Position numbers and translations under genes: made by a program. From assembly GCF_020748465.1 (NCBI RefSeq), contig NZ_JAHZMP010000002.1:620001-684000 (forward strand): 64,000 nt of DNA, given 5' to 3'. The stretch comes from Terrisporobacter mayombei (GTDB taxonomy: Bacteria; Bacillota; Clostridia; Peptostreptococcales; Peptostreptococcaceae). Shown piece by piece: positions 18,554 to 27,525 of this stretch; the stretch's first letter is position 1, and each line of letters starts with the position of its first letter. The notes beneath the pieces were generated by a model. The model ran no database searches. It was given only the letters and a program-made list of their open reading frames with translations, and was not told where the DNA came from.

Positions 18554-19081
18554 ATGACAAATTTTATAAACAAAGAAAAAATATTTGCCAATGCTACTAA
18601 ACTGGCTGAGATTTTATTAGCGAGTGAAAATTACTCTGATTTTCATGAAAGATTAAGTAATAGTGATATTAAGTATAATGAAAATAAAACTTATGAAGTA
18701 GCACCAAGTGGATTTATTGATTTTAATCATCATTTATATGAAGATATTAATCATATGAATTCTATTAGTACAGGTTTGTATTTAGAAAAATCTTTTATAA
18801 CGTTTAATATATTTATATGGACTTCTAGAGGTGAAGGATTTGCCATATTTAAGCATATACTTCGTGGTGAAGAAATAAATAAGCTGAAAAATATCGATGA
18901 CGTTAAGGAGTATCTATTTACGCATTTAAATGAATTGGAAGAAGGTATAATGAAGACTTATAACAATGATATGAAGAAATCTTTGGAGGACTTTGGAAGT
19001 GGGATTGAGGCGAAAAGATTACCTCTACCTAGTATCTTAGGATGTATGAGTATAGAAAATAATTTGCAAGATTTTAGATAA
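18554..19081 (+). CDS. Hypothetical protein
   Basis: 175 residues, mixed alpha/beta, no membrane segment or signal peptide. Nothing in it matches a family I recognise. A conserved-looking aromatic stretch (FNIFIWTSRGEGFAIFKHILRGEEI, about residues 92-116) is the most ordered part. Strong AAAGGAG ribosome site. It forms a single unit ended by a terminator hairpin. Confidence 0.6.
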   Translation: MTNFINKEKIFANATKLAEILLASENYSDFHERLSNSDIKYNENKTYEVAPSGFIDFNHHLYEDINHMNSISTGLYLEKSFITFNIFIWTSRGEGFAIFKHILRGEEINKLKNIDDVKEYLFTHLNELEEGIMKTYNNDMKKSLEDFGSGIEAKRLPLPSILGCMSIENNLQDFR

Positions 19082-19090
19082 ATATTTATG

Positions 19091-19122
19091 AAAATAGCCA
19101 AGAATTTTCTTGGCTATTTTTA
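19091..19122 (+). terminator. Rho-independent terminator
   Basis: AAAATAGCCAAGA / TCTTGGCTATTTT stem and T-rich tail. Confidence 0.87.
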
Positions 19123-19241
19123 ATATAATTAATTTTTCACATTAATAAATTTTATGTGATTTAGTTACAGAAAAAAATTAAAAATAATAATAAAATGTAC
19201 TCATTGAGTAATTAAATAATAAATCATTAGGAGGAAAAACA

Positions 19242-19580
19242 ATGGGATTTTTATCAGTACTATTTGGAAATAAAAATGTTGAAAAAGTTAATGGTGAAGA
19301 ATTAAACCATATGATAAAAAATAATAAAAAATTATTAATTTTAGACGTGAGAAGTTCAGGAGAATTTAGAAATGGCCATATACCAAAATCAAAAAATATA
19401 CCGGTTCAAGAAATAACCTCAAAAATGAACACCTTAGATTTATACAAAGATTCTGAAGTAGTCGTATATTGTGCATCAGGCGCAAGAAGTTCTAGTGCAG
19501 CAAATATTCTTGCAAAAAATGGGTTTAATAAGATACATAACTTAGGTGGAATCGGTAATTATAAAGGAAAACTGAAATAA
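19242..19580 (+). CDS. Rhodanese-like sulphurtransferase
   Basis: 112 residues, a single rhodanese domain. The active-site loop is VVYCASGARSS with the persulphide Cys at about residue 84; LDVRSSGEFRNGHIP is the first conserved motif. It carries sulphane sulphur for thiolation or detoxification; no partner is fixed by context. Good AGGAGG ribosome site. A broken small membrane-protein gene overlaps its stop (TAATG). Confidence 0.9.
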   Translation: MGFLSVLFGNKNVEKVNGEELNHMIKNNKKLLILDVRSSGEFRNGHIPKSKNIPVQEITSKMNTLDLYKDSEVVVYCASGARSSSAANILAKNGFNKIHNLGGIGNYKGKLK

Positions 19581-19719
19581 TGAATAATATAAAAAAAATT
19601 ATTAGCGCTGACGTTTATTTATAATTGCTATTGTAATAATGATTTTAACTGGTATGTTTAAAGTTTTGATTCTTAATCAAACTCCACCTACTACTACTTT
19701 GATAAATAAACCTATTTAG
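19580..19719 (+). pseudogene. Frameshifted small membrane protein
   Basis: ATG overlaps the rhodanese stop codon. Frame 1 gives MNNIKKIISADVYL then a stop. A shift near 19608-19612 opens a second frame encoding RLFIIAIVIMILTGMFKVLI and a short tail ending at TAG 19719. Joined, this is a ~45-residue single-helix membrane protein. Translational coupling to the rhodanese and the clean hydrophobic continuation argue that it was once real. Confidence 0.45.
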
Positions 19720-19727
19720 TAATTACG

Positions 19728-20072
19728 ATGGTTAGAATAAATAGACATTACAATATGGTTAAAGAAAACCTAGAATTAAAAACTAGTGGTAAAGAATTAA
19801 TTGACAGTAAGAGAAACTTTAATCATATTATTGTCCCTATGGCAAGTTTTAATATAACTTTTATAAAAGCTTTAAATTGTGCAATTACCATAGGTGATTA
19901 TGTGGAAGTAATTCATATTAGCTATGATAAGGAAGAAACTAAAAAAATAAAAGATAAATTTGAAAAATTAAATTTAGATATACCTTTAGTAATAAAGCAT
20001 ACTCCCTATAGAAATGTTATAAAAACTTTAATAGATTATATCGATACTGTAAAAGAAGAGGAAGATGAGTAA
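19728..20072 (+). pseudogene. Cytoplasmic C-terminal fragment of an APC-type amino-acid permease
   Basis: 114 codons resembling the soluble C-terminal tail of amino-acid/polyamine/organocation transporters (basic RINRHY linker, then a universal-stress-like fold: HIIVPMASFNITFIKALNCA, YVEVIHISYD). The 10-12 transmembrane helices expected upstream are absent, and there is no ribosome site at the first ATG (19728). The rhodanese unit has instead been joined to it. Probably a deletion remnant; a small free-standing protein is less likely. Confidence 0.5.
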
Positions 20073-20216
20073 CATTTGAAGCAGGATGTCCAATAACTGG
20101 TATGGCTCAGTACATGGCAATTGGTTTTCTTATCTTGCAGTAGAAGTACCAGTAAATAGGCATCAAATGAATGGTTAGGAGAAGTTGACGATGAAATATA
20201 CAAAAAACTTAAATAA
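20073..20216 (+). pseudogene. Gene debris, unidentified
   Basis: No open frame, but fragments in different frames read like coding DNA: NNWYGSVHGNWFSYLAVEVP, then, after a shift, ASNEWLGEVDDEIYKKLK to a stop at 20216. This looks like the 3' end of another gene with one or two frameshifts. Family not recognised. Confidence 0.35.
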
Positions 20217-20227
20217 TTAAAAAGTAA

Positions 20228-20271
20228 AAGGAGTATAAATAGATTGTCACAGTGAACGATTTATACTCCTT
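20228..20271 (+). terminator. Terminator-like hairpin
   Basis: AAGGAGTATAAAT / ATTTATACTCCTT arms around an 18-base loop that itself holds GTCACAGTGAAC. Confidence 0.7.
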
Positions 20272-20296
20272 ATATTTTGAAGCTAGTTATATATTT

Positions 20297-20677
20297 TTAG
20301 AATAAAAACTCCACCATTAAAGATACTCCATATTCTTTGCAAATAGATTTTATACCTTCAGAAATCTCATCTCTAGAATAATCATTTGACTCTAAATAAT
20401 CATCACCAAAATCATTAAGATACAAATAAAACGACATTGCCATTTCAAATTGTTTCATGTCAGAAGTATTTATTTCATCAAATAGTATGTCTTCAGCATC
20501 ATTTATCCTCCCTTGATTTACAAGTTCTAATAACCTTACATATAAATAATCTACTCTAGAATATGCGTCCTTTTCTGGAAGCTCATATTCTATCTCACTT
20601 TTACTAAGTACAATATGAGCAATAGATTTAACTAAATCTTTTACCATTCTTAAAATATAATCTTTTTCTAATTCCAT
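20297..20677 (-). CDS. DUF6483-like protein
   Basis: 126 residues, mostly helical and acidic. The beginning (MELEKDYILRMVKDLVKSIAHIV) resembles the DUF6483 family of small Firmicute proteins of unknown function. ATG at 20677 is chosen for the AGGAGTGAAATAT ribosome site; a longer frame extends upstream to 20722. It is convergent with the debris region and divergent from uvsE. No membrane segment. Confidence 0.65.
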   Translation of the reverse strand: MELEKDYILRMVKDLVKSIAHIVLSKSEIEYELPEKDAYSRVDYLYVRLLELVNQGRINDAEDILFDEINTSDMKQFEMAMSFYLYLNDFGDDYLESNDYSRDEISEGIKSICKEYGVSLMVEFLF

Positions 20678-20871
20678 ATATTTCACTCCTATTTTTATAT
20701 CTATAAATATTATTATTATCACTTTAAATAAAATTGTATCATAATAATAAAATTCATTCTATTTTTATAAAATATTATACTCTTATAAGAAAAATTATTA
20801 AAGTAAATATTTGAATACTATCTATTTATAGTGAAAAAAATATATGTAAATAAGTTTTTAAGGAGATAATT

Positions 20872-21825
20872 ATGAGAATTAGATTAGGGTATGTGGCAAT
20901 TGCATTAAATCTGAAAAATATTACATCTTCAAGTACAGTAACTTTTGCCAATTATAATAAATTAAAAAGTGAAGATGAAAAACTTAGCAAACTAAAAAGA
21001 GTTACATTTTCTAATATAGATGATTTGGAGAAAATATTAAAATATAATATTGAAAATAATATACATTTTTATAGACTAACTTCAAAACTAATCCCTTTAT
21101 CTACTCATCCTGAAGTAACTTGGGACTATGAGAATTATTTTAGCAAAGAATTAAGGGCAATAGGAAAGATAATTAAATCATCTAACATGAGAGTAGATGC
21201 TCATCCAGATCAATTCAATGTAATAAATAGTGTTAAAGATAAGGTAGTAAAAGATACCATAAGAAATCTTAATCATGCAGTGGATTTATTTGACCTTATG
21301 AATTATGATGAGGGGAAATTAGTAATTCATATAGGAAGTTCAGTTGGAGGAAAAGAAGATAGTATACATAGATTTATTTCAAACTATAAAACTTTTCCAA
21401 GAAGAATAAGAGAACGATTAATTTTAGAAAATGATGATAAGGTATTCACTGCCAAAGATGTGTTTAGAATTTGTGAGGAAATAGAAGTACCTATGGTACT
21501 AGATGTACATCATCATAATTGTAAAAATAATGAGGAAAATATGAAAGATTTGCTTCCTCATATATTTTCCACATGGGATAGTGAAAGTCTACCGCCTAAA
21601 ATTCATTTTTCTAGTCCAAAAGAAGGTAAGCTAGATAGAAAACACGCTGACTATATAGATGTTAATGATTTTTGTGGATTTTTAGATTTAGCAAAAGAAA
21701 ATGTAAATAGAGATTTTGATGTTATGATAGAAGCAAAAAAGAAAGATCAAGCAATTTTAAAATTGATGAGGAATCTAAGAAAAATTAATTATAATTGCAA
21801 GTTTATAGATAATAGCACAATATAA
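20872..21825 (+). CDS. uvsE: UV DNA damage endonuclease
   Basis: 317 residues. A TIM-barrel endonuclease that nicks 5' of UV photoproducts, with a manganese cluster formed by conserved His/Glu/Asp. The family line starts IRLGYVAIALNL; DAHPDQFNVIN, LVIHIGSSVGGKEDS, LILENDDKVF, VPMVLDVHHHNC and DVMIEAKKKDQA carry the metal residues. Length typical. AAGGAGA ribosome site. Stand-alone gene; intergenic repeats follow. Confidence 0.93.
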   Translation: MRIRLGYVAIALNLKNITSSSTVTFANYNKLKSEDEKLSKLKRVTFSNIDDLEKILKYNIENNIHFYRLTSKLIPLSTHPEVTWDYENYFSKELRAIGKIIKSSNMRVDAHPDQFNVINSVKDKVVKDTIRNLNHAVDLFDLMNYDEGKLVIHIGSSVGGKEDSIHRFISNYKTFPRRIRERLILENDDKVFTAKDVFRICEEIEVPMVLDVHHHNCKNNEENMKDLLPHIFSTWDSESLPPKIHFSSPKEGKLDRKHADYIDVNDFCGFLDLAKENVNRDFDVMIEAKKKDQAILKLMRNLRKINYNCKFIDNSTI

Positions 21826-22072
21826 ATATAATAATATTCCTAGTAGGATATAATATATTTATATTATTAATAGTAAAACCGTAAAACACTACCTATAAAG
21901 AAATTCGTGATTTTTGTAGATAGTGTTATATATATTTTGTTTTAAAAGCTAAAATTCGCTATGCTCATGGCGCCAACGAGATATCCTTGCTCTCGCTTCG
22001 GATATCTCCGTTACTTAAAATTCTTATCTTAATTGCCTATAGCATAAACGAGTTTTGAAGATTATTTATTTT
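21826..22072. repeat. Intergenic stretch with a GC-rich palindromic element
   Basis: Convergent intergenic region. An imperfect inverted repeat AACGAGATATCC ... GGATATCTCCGTT (21975-22012) lies beside AAAATTCGCTATGCTCATG (21951-21969). The latter's reverse complement recurs near 3506-3524 with one difference. A TAAAACACTA/TAGTGTTATA-type weak dyad at 21891-21932 may terminate uvsE. These GC-richer blocks look like dispersed intergenic elements. Confidence 0.5.
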
Positions 22073-22453
22073 TTAAAAAATTCTATTAAGATTATAGCAC
22101 TCATCTTCCATTAGATTTTCTAGAACCATTTTTATCTTTTCAATTTCTTGAAGACTTATCATTTTCTCTTCTAAGCATATGCTTTGTTCAAGAACTTCAA
22201 ATGATGCAAATATTTCATTGAAGTAGCCATGATTTATTAGTTTATACCATATATTCTTTTCTTCATCCAAATCCATTTTAGTATCTTTCAAAATATATGA
22301 AGCTTGTTCCCATTTATCTTCTTTTATTTTTTCTTCTATAACATTGATTTGATTTATATAATTTGATGAAAACTCATTGATTTTCTCATGATTGAATAAT
22401 CCTAATATGATGAACACTATGGTCCATGCAATTACAAAATAAGAGGATTTCAT
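22073..22453 (-). CDS. DUF4363 family protein
   Basis: 126 residues. An N-terminal membrane helix (residues ~5-22, SYFVIAWTIVFIILGLF) is followed by a helical domain with the alternating 'W..A...L......' pattern of DUF4363. Members usually sit directly downstream of a DUF421 gene, as here (11 bases away on the same strand). Function unknown; it is probably a partner of the DUF421 membrane protein. Confidence 0.8.
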   Translation of the reverse strand: MKSSYFVIAWTIVFIILGLFNHEKINEFSSNYINQINVIEEKIKEDKWEQASYILKDTKMDLDEEKNIWYKLINHGYFNEIFASFEVLEQSICLEEKMISLQEIEKIKMVLENLMEDECYNLNRIF

Positions 22454-22464
22454 AAAAATTCACC

Positions 22465-23121
22465 TCACTCATATTTTTTTTGAATAAATATTTTGTCATA
22501 TTCATCTAATACACAAATAAGAACATCTTTAACATCATCTATATGATGAGATTTGAGGATATTTAATAACCATTCATCACCTTTATCAATTAGTTTTAAA
22601 TTGTTTTTAAGTATTTGACCGTCTTGTATTAATGATATGGGAAGATGATTATACTCTCGACTTGGCGTAGTATTATAAGTTGTTGTTGGAACAACGCTCA
22701 AGTTGCCGTCGGTTTCTAGTATGGCATACTGAACATATTTAATGTTAAAATATCCTTGTACACGAAGTTGTTCTAATAGTTCATTAATAGTTATCTTTTC
22801 TTTTTTTAGTGCATTATAATCTATTTTGCCTTTATTAATTAGTATAGAAGGTTTACCTGATACTACTCTTCCTATAAACTTTGATTTAAGGCCTAAAATA
22901 GAGATTAATGTTTGCATAAACACTAAACCTGTCAGGGCAGCTATTCCATAAAGCATGGGAATATCATTGTTTTCCATGGGCGTTGATGCTACTTCTGCTA
23001 TTAATAAAGTTATAACTAAATCAAAACAATTCATTTCTGCTATTTCACCCTTACCCATAATCCTTAAGGAAATCAATACGGCAATGTATAGTATTATACT
23101 TCTAATAAATACAACTAACAT
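22465..23121 (-). CDS. DUF421 (YetF-like) membrane protein
   Basis: 218 residues. Three N-terminal membrane helices (about 4-20, 32-48, 56-74) are followed by the conserved cytoplasmic YetF domain: VSGKPSILINKGKIDYNALKK and ELLEQLRVQGY. The family is widespread in spore formers and associated with stress; its activity is unsettled. It forms an operon with the DUF4363 gene downstream. Ribosome site AAGGAGGG upstream on the minus strand. Confidence 0.88.
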   Translation of the reverse strand: MLVVFIRSIILYIAVLISLRIMGKGEIAEMNCFDLVITLLIAEVASTPMENNDIPMLYGIAALTGLVFMQTLISILGLKSKFIGRVVSGKPSILINKGKIDYNALKKEKITINELLEQLRVQGYFNIKYVQYAILETDGNLSVVPTTTYNTTPSREYNHLPISLIQDGQILKNNLKLIDKGDEWLLNILKSHHIDDVKDVLICVLDEYDKIFIQKKYE

Positions 23122-23226
23122 ATTTTCACCCTCCTTGCACAGTATAATAATTTAGTATTTGTAAATTTAAATGCTTTATGTATAATTTAAGTAGATAGAA
23201 AAAACTATGCTTAAAAGGGGGATAAA

Positions 23227-23688
23227 ATGGTCAATAGTATTAATATGAAAGAAACTGTTGAGGATGCAAAATATATATTTAATAATGGTTTTGCATGTTC
23301 AGAATCTGTTATTTATGCAATTAGGAAAAACTTTCACCTAGACTTATCTGATGATGTGATAGCTATGTCGTCTGGATTTCCTTGGGGGCTAGGTAGAGCA
23401 TATTGTATATGTGGAGCACTGGCTGGTGGAACTATGTGTCTTGGATACTTCTTTGGAAGAAGAGAGCCTAATGATCCTAAAATTAATAAATGTTTTGATT
23501 TAACAAAGGAATTTAGTGATGCTTTTGTCGAGTTTGCAGGATGTCAATGTTGTGGGAAGATAACAGAAGGACTTAATAGAGAGCACAATGGTCACAAAAG
23601 CAAATGTACTACTATAGTGGCCATGTCAACGCAAAAAGTCTGTGAGATTGTATGTAGAGAATTGGAAATAGAAATTATAGACAACTAG
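23227..23688 (+). CDS. C-GCAxxG-C-C family protein
   Basis: 153 residues. Cysteine-rich redox-type family named for its pattern; here CICGALAGGTMCLG (residues ~58-71), preceded by GFACSESVIYA and followed by CFDL and AGCQCCGKI. Often annotated as a putative redox-active or electron-carrier protein of anaerobes; the chemistry is unknown. Start follows AAAAGGGGGATAAA. It is a single gene, divergent from the DUF421 operon. Confidence 0.88.
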   Translation: MVNSINMKETVEDAKYIFNNGFACSESVIYAIRKNFHLDLSDDVIAMSSGFPWGLGRAYCICGALAGGTMCLGYFFGRREPNDPKINKCFDLTKEFSDAFVEFAGCQCCGKITEGLNREHNGHKSKCTTIVAMSTQKVCEIVCRELEIEIIDN

Positions 23689-23777
23689 ATACAGGAATTT
23701 AAAGAAGTAAGTACATTGTCTTTAGAATAAATTTACATAATGATTAAAATATAGTAATTTGGCTAAAGAATATTACT

Positions 23778-23810
23778 AAAGCACTAGGGTACACATACTA
23801 GTGCTTTTTA
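23778..23810 (+). terminator. Rho-independent terminator
   Basis: AAAGCACTAG / CTAGTGCTTT arms with a T tail, upstream of miaB. It closes the preceding unit. Confidence 0.82.
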
Positions 23811-23874
23811 CTAGTATTTTTAACAAAAATTATGATATAATTAAATTTGCATTATTTACTAAGGAGGAAGACAA

Positions 23875-25311
23875 ATGGGAAAAAGAAAACAAGTTCAAGT
23901 TCCTGTGGAAAAGATAGAAGAGCAAAATAGATTTATTGAAGCAATTGTAGAAAAAAATAATAGATATTTTGCTATAAATAAAAGAAAACCAAAATATATG
24001 ATTACGACTTTTGGATGTCAGATGAATGAACATGACTCAGAAAAACTGGCTGCAATGTTAGAGGCTATGGGCTACGAGCCTACATTAATGACAAATGATT
24101 GTGATTTAATAATATACAACACTTGTGCAGTAAGAGAAAATGCTGAACTTAAAGTTTATGGTAATTTAGGTCACTTAAAATTAGCTAAAAGAAAAAATCC
24201 AGATTTAAAAATTGCAGTATGTGGATGTATGATGCAACAGCCTCATGTAGTTAAAGAAATAAAATCTAAATATAAGCATGTGGATTTAGTGTTTGGTACA
24301 CATAACTTATACAAATTCCCAGAATTGTTAACGGAGACTATGGATAGTCATACTACATTAGTAGATGTTTGGGATGTGGATGGAGAAGTTGTTGAAGGAC
24401 TTAGAAGTAGTAGAAAATTTGAGCTTAAAGCATTCGTTAATATAATGTATGGATGTAATAACTTCTGTACGTACTGTATAGTTCCTTATACTAGAGGTAG
24501 AGAAAGATCTAGAACTCCACAAGACATAATAAACGAAATAAAAGAATTAGTAGCAAATGGTACTAAAGAAATAACACTACTTGGTCAAAATGTTGATTCT
24601 TATGGAAAAACTTTAGAAGAACCTATAGCATTTGCAAAGCTTCTTAGAATGACAAATGAAATAGAAGGATTAGAAAGAATAAGATTTATGACTTCTCATC
24701 CAAAGGACATATCTGATGAAGTTATATACGCTATGAGAGACTATGACAAAGTATGTGAATTTTTACACTTACCAGTACAATGTGGTAGTTCAAAACTTCT
24801 TAAGAAGATGAACAGACACTACACTAAAGAAGACTATTTAAGAATAATAGAAAAAGCAAAAACTGAAATACCAGATATTGCTCTCTCTACTGATTTAATG
24901 ATAGGATTCCCTGGTGAAACAGAAGAAGACTTATTAGATACTATAGATGTGGTTGAAAAGGTTAAATACGACAATGCATTTACATTTATATATTCTAAAA
25001 GAGAAGGTACTCCAGCAGCTAAGATGGAAGATCAAATTCCAGAAGACGTTAAACATGAAAGATTTAATAAAGTTTTAGCCAAAGTAAACGAAATACTAGC
25101 AGATCTTAACAAAGAATATATAGGTAAAACAGTTGAAGTTTTAATTGAAGGAAAAAGCAAAACTGATGATACTAAATTTACAGGAAGAACTAGACAAAAT
25201 AAACTAGTAAACTTTTCTGTGAAAAATCCAGAAGAAAATTTACTTGGAAAATTAATGAATGTAAAAATAAATTCAGCTACAACATTCTCACTAGCTGGTG
25301 AAGAAGCTTAA
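23875..25311 (+). CDS. miaB: tRNA-2-methylthio-N6-dimethylallyladenosine synthase
   Basis: 478 residues. A radical-SAM methylthiotransferase that adds the methylthio group to i6A37 of tRNAs. The N-terminal UPF0004 domain carries its cluster Cys ([29 protein letters not shown]). The radical SAM CxxxCxxC is in [20 protein letters not shown] (from about residue 195). A TRAM domain forms the last ~65 residues. It acts after MiaA, encoded at 34322. Strong AAGGAGGA ribosome site, single gene with its own terminator here. Confidence 0.97.
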   Translation: MGKRKQVQVPVEKIEEQNRFIEAIVEKNNRYFAINKRKPKYMITTFGCQMNEHDSEKLAAMLEAMGYEPTLMTNDCDLIIYNTCAVRENAELKVYGNLGHLKLAKRKNPDLKIAVCGCMMQQPHVVKEIKSKYKHVDLVFGTHNLYKFPELLTETMDSHTTLVDVWDVDGEVVEGLRSSRKFELKAFVNIMYGCNNFCTYCIVPYTRGRERSRTPQDIINEIKELVANGTKEITLLGQNVDSYGKTLEEPIAFAKLLRMTNEIEGLERIRFMTSHPKDISDEVIYAMRDYDKVCEFLHLPVQCGSSKLLKKMNRHYTKEDYLRIIEKAKTEIPDIALSTDLMIGFPGETEEDLLDTIDVVEKVKYDNAFTFIYSKREGTPAAKMEDQIPEDVKHERFNKVLAKVNEILADLNKEYIGKTVEVLIEGKSKTDDTKFTGRTRQNKLVNFSVKNPEENLLGKLMNVKINSATTFSLAGEEA

Positions 25312-25315
25312 CATG

Positions 25316-25351
25316 AAAATGTGCAAAATTATTAAATTTTGCACATTTTTT
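25316..25351 (+). terminator. Rho-independent terminator
   Basis: AAAATGTGCAAAATT / AATTTTGCACATTTT with a T run directly after miaB. Confidence 0.9.
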
Positions 25352-25522
25352 ATTTGTAATTATTAAGCTTCTTTAATTATAATTTTTCAGACTAACTTTA
25401 ATAAATAGTGGAGAAAATTTTAAGGAGGCTACGCCTTCAGCCAAAAAATATATTTAAATGTTATATTTTTTATTAAAGTGTACACAATTAAGGTGTGAAA
25501 TTTAGAAAGGAAAAATTATGAA

Positions 25523-26103
25523 ATGTACTTTTTAGAAAACATTACAGTATATGTTATACCATCATTATTAGTCTGTAGTATATATAATAAAATAAATGAA
25601 AAAAGAATTTTTAAAAATAATAAATCAACAATTATATATAAATGTATACTTATTTTAATGACAATATACATTAGTATACTTTTAGCATATTTGATTTCAC
25701 CAATATATGGTTTTACTTTTGAAATTAATTGGAGTAAAAACTTGAATATTAATCCTTTTAGAATTTTTAATATACTATTTGAAAAACCAAAAACCTTATT
25801 AAAATATATTATTACATTTTTTACCTTATGGTTTTTTATTGCCCCTAATATGCAAAAAAAATTAACACAAGTTTTAAAGCAATTTTAAGTGGTGTAATTT
25901 TATCTTTTTTTATAGAAATATTTCAATTATTTTTATACAAAGGGACTGATATAGATCATATGATTTTAGCTTCTGTAGGTACACTATTAGGTTATCTTGT
26001 ATATAAATTTTTATCATATAAATTTGAAATTAAGATGATAAAAATATTATCTATAGCAAAAGTTGTAATGAAAAAATTGCACCTGCCAGCACTGCTAAAA
26101 TGA
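25523..26103 (+). pseudogene. VanZ-like membrane protein, frameshifted
   Basis: The 5' piece (121 codons, to 25888) has helices and 'NPFRIFNILFEKP' typical of VanZ. It goes out of frame at an eight-A run (25854-25861). The next frame continues the family signature: AILSGVILSFFIEIFQLFLY, KGTDIDHMILASVGTLLGYL, with the Glu-x-x-x-Gln and Asp-Ile-Asp positions of VanZ. It ends at 26103, overlapping a carboxypeptidase remnant in another frame. An A-run slip plus a downstream deletion explains the structure. Confidence 0.85.
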
Positions 26104-26768
26104 TTACAGCTGTTACAGTACTAGATTACTGTAACATTAATGAAAGAGTTAAAGTAGGTGACGAGATTAAATTTGTATTTAGTGATGCGTCAAGAGCAGG
26201 GCTTAAAAAAGGTGATGTAGTGACTATAAAGCAACTACTAGATGGTCTATTACTCCCTTCGGGTAATGATGAAGCCTACGTCTTGGCAAGTTATACAGGT
26301 GAAAAAATATCTACTAGAGAATTATCAATAGAAGAAGCCATATCAAATTTCATGATTTATGCTAATAAGAAAGCAGTTTCAATTGGAGCAATAAATTAAA
26401 ATTTTATTAGACCGGATGGATATGATACAAATGGGCAATATACTACAGTCAAAGATTTAGCTTGCATAGGTGATGAAGTTATGAAGTCAAAAATATTAAG
26501 TCCCATTGTATCAAAATATAAATTGAATTATAAGTACCCTGATGGTAGGGAAGTTAGATATGAAAATACAAATGAGCTAATAAACACATATAGTGAATAT
26601 TACTATTCTAATATTAAAGGTTTAAAATTAGGAAGTTCATTAAATGCTGGTAAATATTTAGTTTCTGCTGCAGATATAGACAATAAAACTTATATTTGTG
26701 TTGTAATGGGATCTACAAATAAAGGAAGATGGTTAGACAGTTTATGTTTATATCAAAGTATAAAATAA
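26034..26768 (+). pseudogene. D-Ala-D-Ala carboxypeptidase, beheaded and with a nonsense codon
   Basis: Frame from 26034 reads DDKNIIYSKSCNEKIAPAST then AKMITAVTVLDYC, including the SxxK active site (Ser-Thr-Ala-Lys at ~26090). It continues through LLLPSGNDEAYVLA (the SxN motif) to an in-frame TAA at 26397, then resumes NFIRPDGYDTNGQYTTVKDL and ends at 26768. The signal peptide and first strands are missing: the sequence joins the VanZ remnant. A member of the S11 penicillin-binding family that trims peptidoglycan stems; not functional as it stands. Confidence 0.85.
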
Positions 26769-26795
26769 GGCCTATAATATTTATGAGGCCTTAAT
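26766..26795. terminator. Hairpin between convergent genes
   Basis: TAAGGCCT / AGGCCTTA arms overlapping the end of the NUDIX gene on the other strand. Confidence 0.6.
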
Positions 26796-27402
26796 TAGTT
26801 TTTATAAAGTTCAAAAAATTTTCTAAAATCCTAGCCGTTATACCCCAAATAACATAATCCTTATATTCATAAAACCAAACAGGATATTCACCTATTGCAA
26901 ATTCATATTTTTCTTTATTAGGTATTTTTTCATAAGGAAAATTTTCATTTGGAACTACTTTTACATCATTTGTATAAATATTTGCATCGTAATTTATTAA
27001 ATAATCAATTGGAACTAAAAATATATGATCAACTTCATCCTTATTAATATTTAAGTTTCTTATGTCTTTAATTTCACCTAAATAAGGATGGATTATTAAA
27101 TTTGCATGTGATACATAAATATCTAAAGGAGATATAATATTAATGTTATCTTCATTAGTTCCTATTTCTTCGCAAGTTTCTCTTATACAAGCTTCTTTTG
27201 GAGTTTCATTTTCTTCAATTCTTCCTCCAGGAAAGGAAATCTCCCCAGGCTGATGCCTCATTTTCTTTGATCTTAGCTCAAACAAAATAGAGTATTTTCC
27301 ATTTTCTTTTACTAGCGGTATTAATACAGAAGCACGCTTCATGTTTTCATAACCATTTATATAGGGCTGATAATTATTAAATTTGTCAATTATGTCTTTC
27401 AA
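26791..27402 (-). CDS. NUDIX hydrolase, CoA pyrophosphatase-like
   Basis: 203 residues. The NUDIX box is complete: GGRIEENETPKEACIRETCE plus EIG (about residues 59-81). The preceding MRHQPGEISFPGG is the mark of the NudL/CoA pyrophosphatase subgroup, which splits CoA to 4'-phosphopantetheine and 3',5'-ADP. TTG at 27402 is the start, with AGGAGG 8 bases upstream. Single gene. Subgroup call is good, substrate inferred. Confidence 0.88.
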   Translation of the reverse strand: MKDIIDKFNNYQPYINGYENMKRASVLIPLVKENGKYSILFELRSKKMRHQPGEISFPGGRIEENETPKEACIRETCEEIGTNEDNINIISPLDIYVSHANLIIHPYLGEIKDIRNLNINKDEVDHIFLVPIDYLINYDANIYTNDVKVVPNENFPYEKIPNKEKYEFAIGEYPVWFYEYKDYVIWGITARILENFLNFIKTN

Positions 27403-27525
27403 AATAAAGCCTCCTAAAATTAAACATATTATTAATATAATACTATAATAACATTATAGAGTTAAAGATATTAAAAAAATTTATGCTATACTAAAATAAT
27501 AGTGCTAAGTTAACGGGGGGATTTG

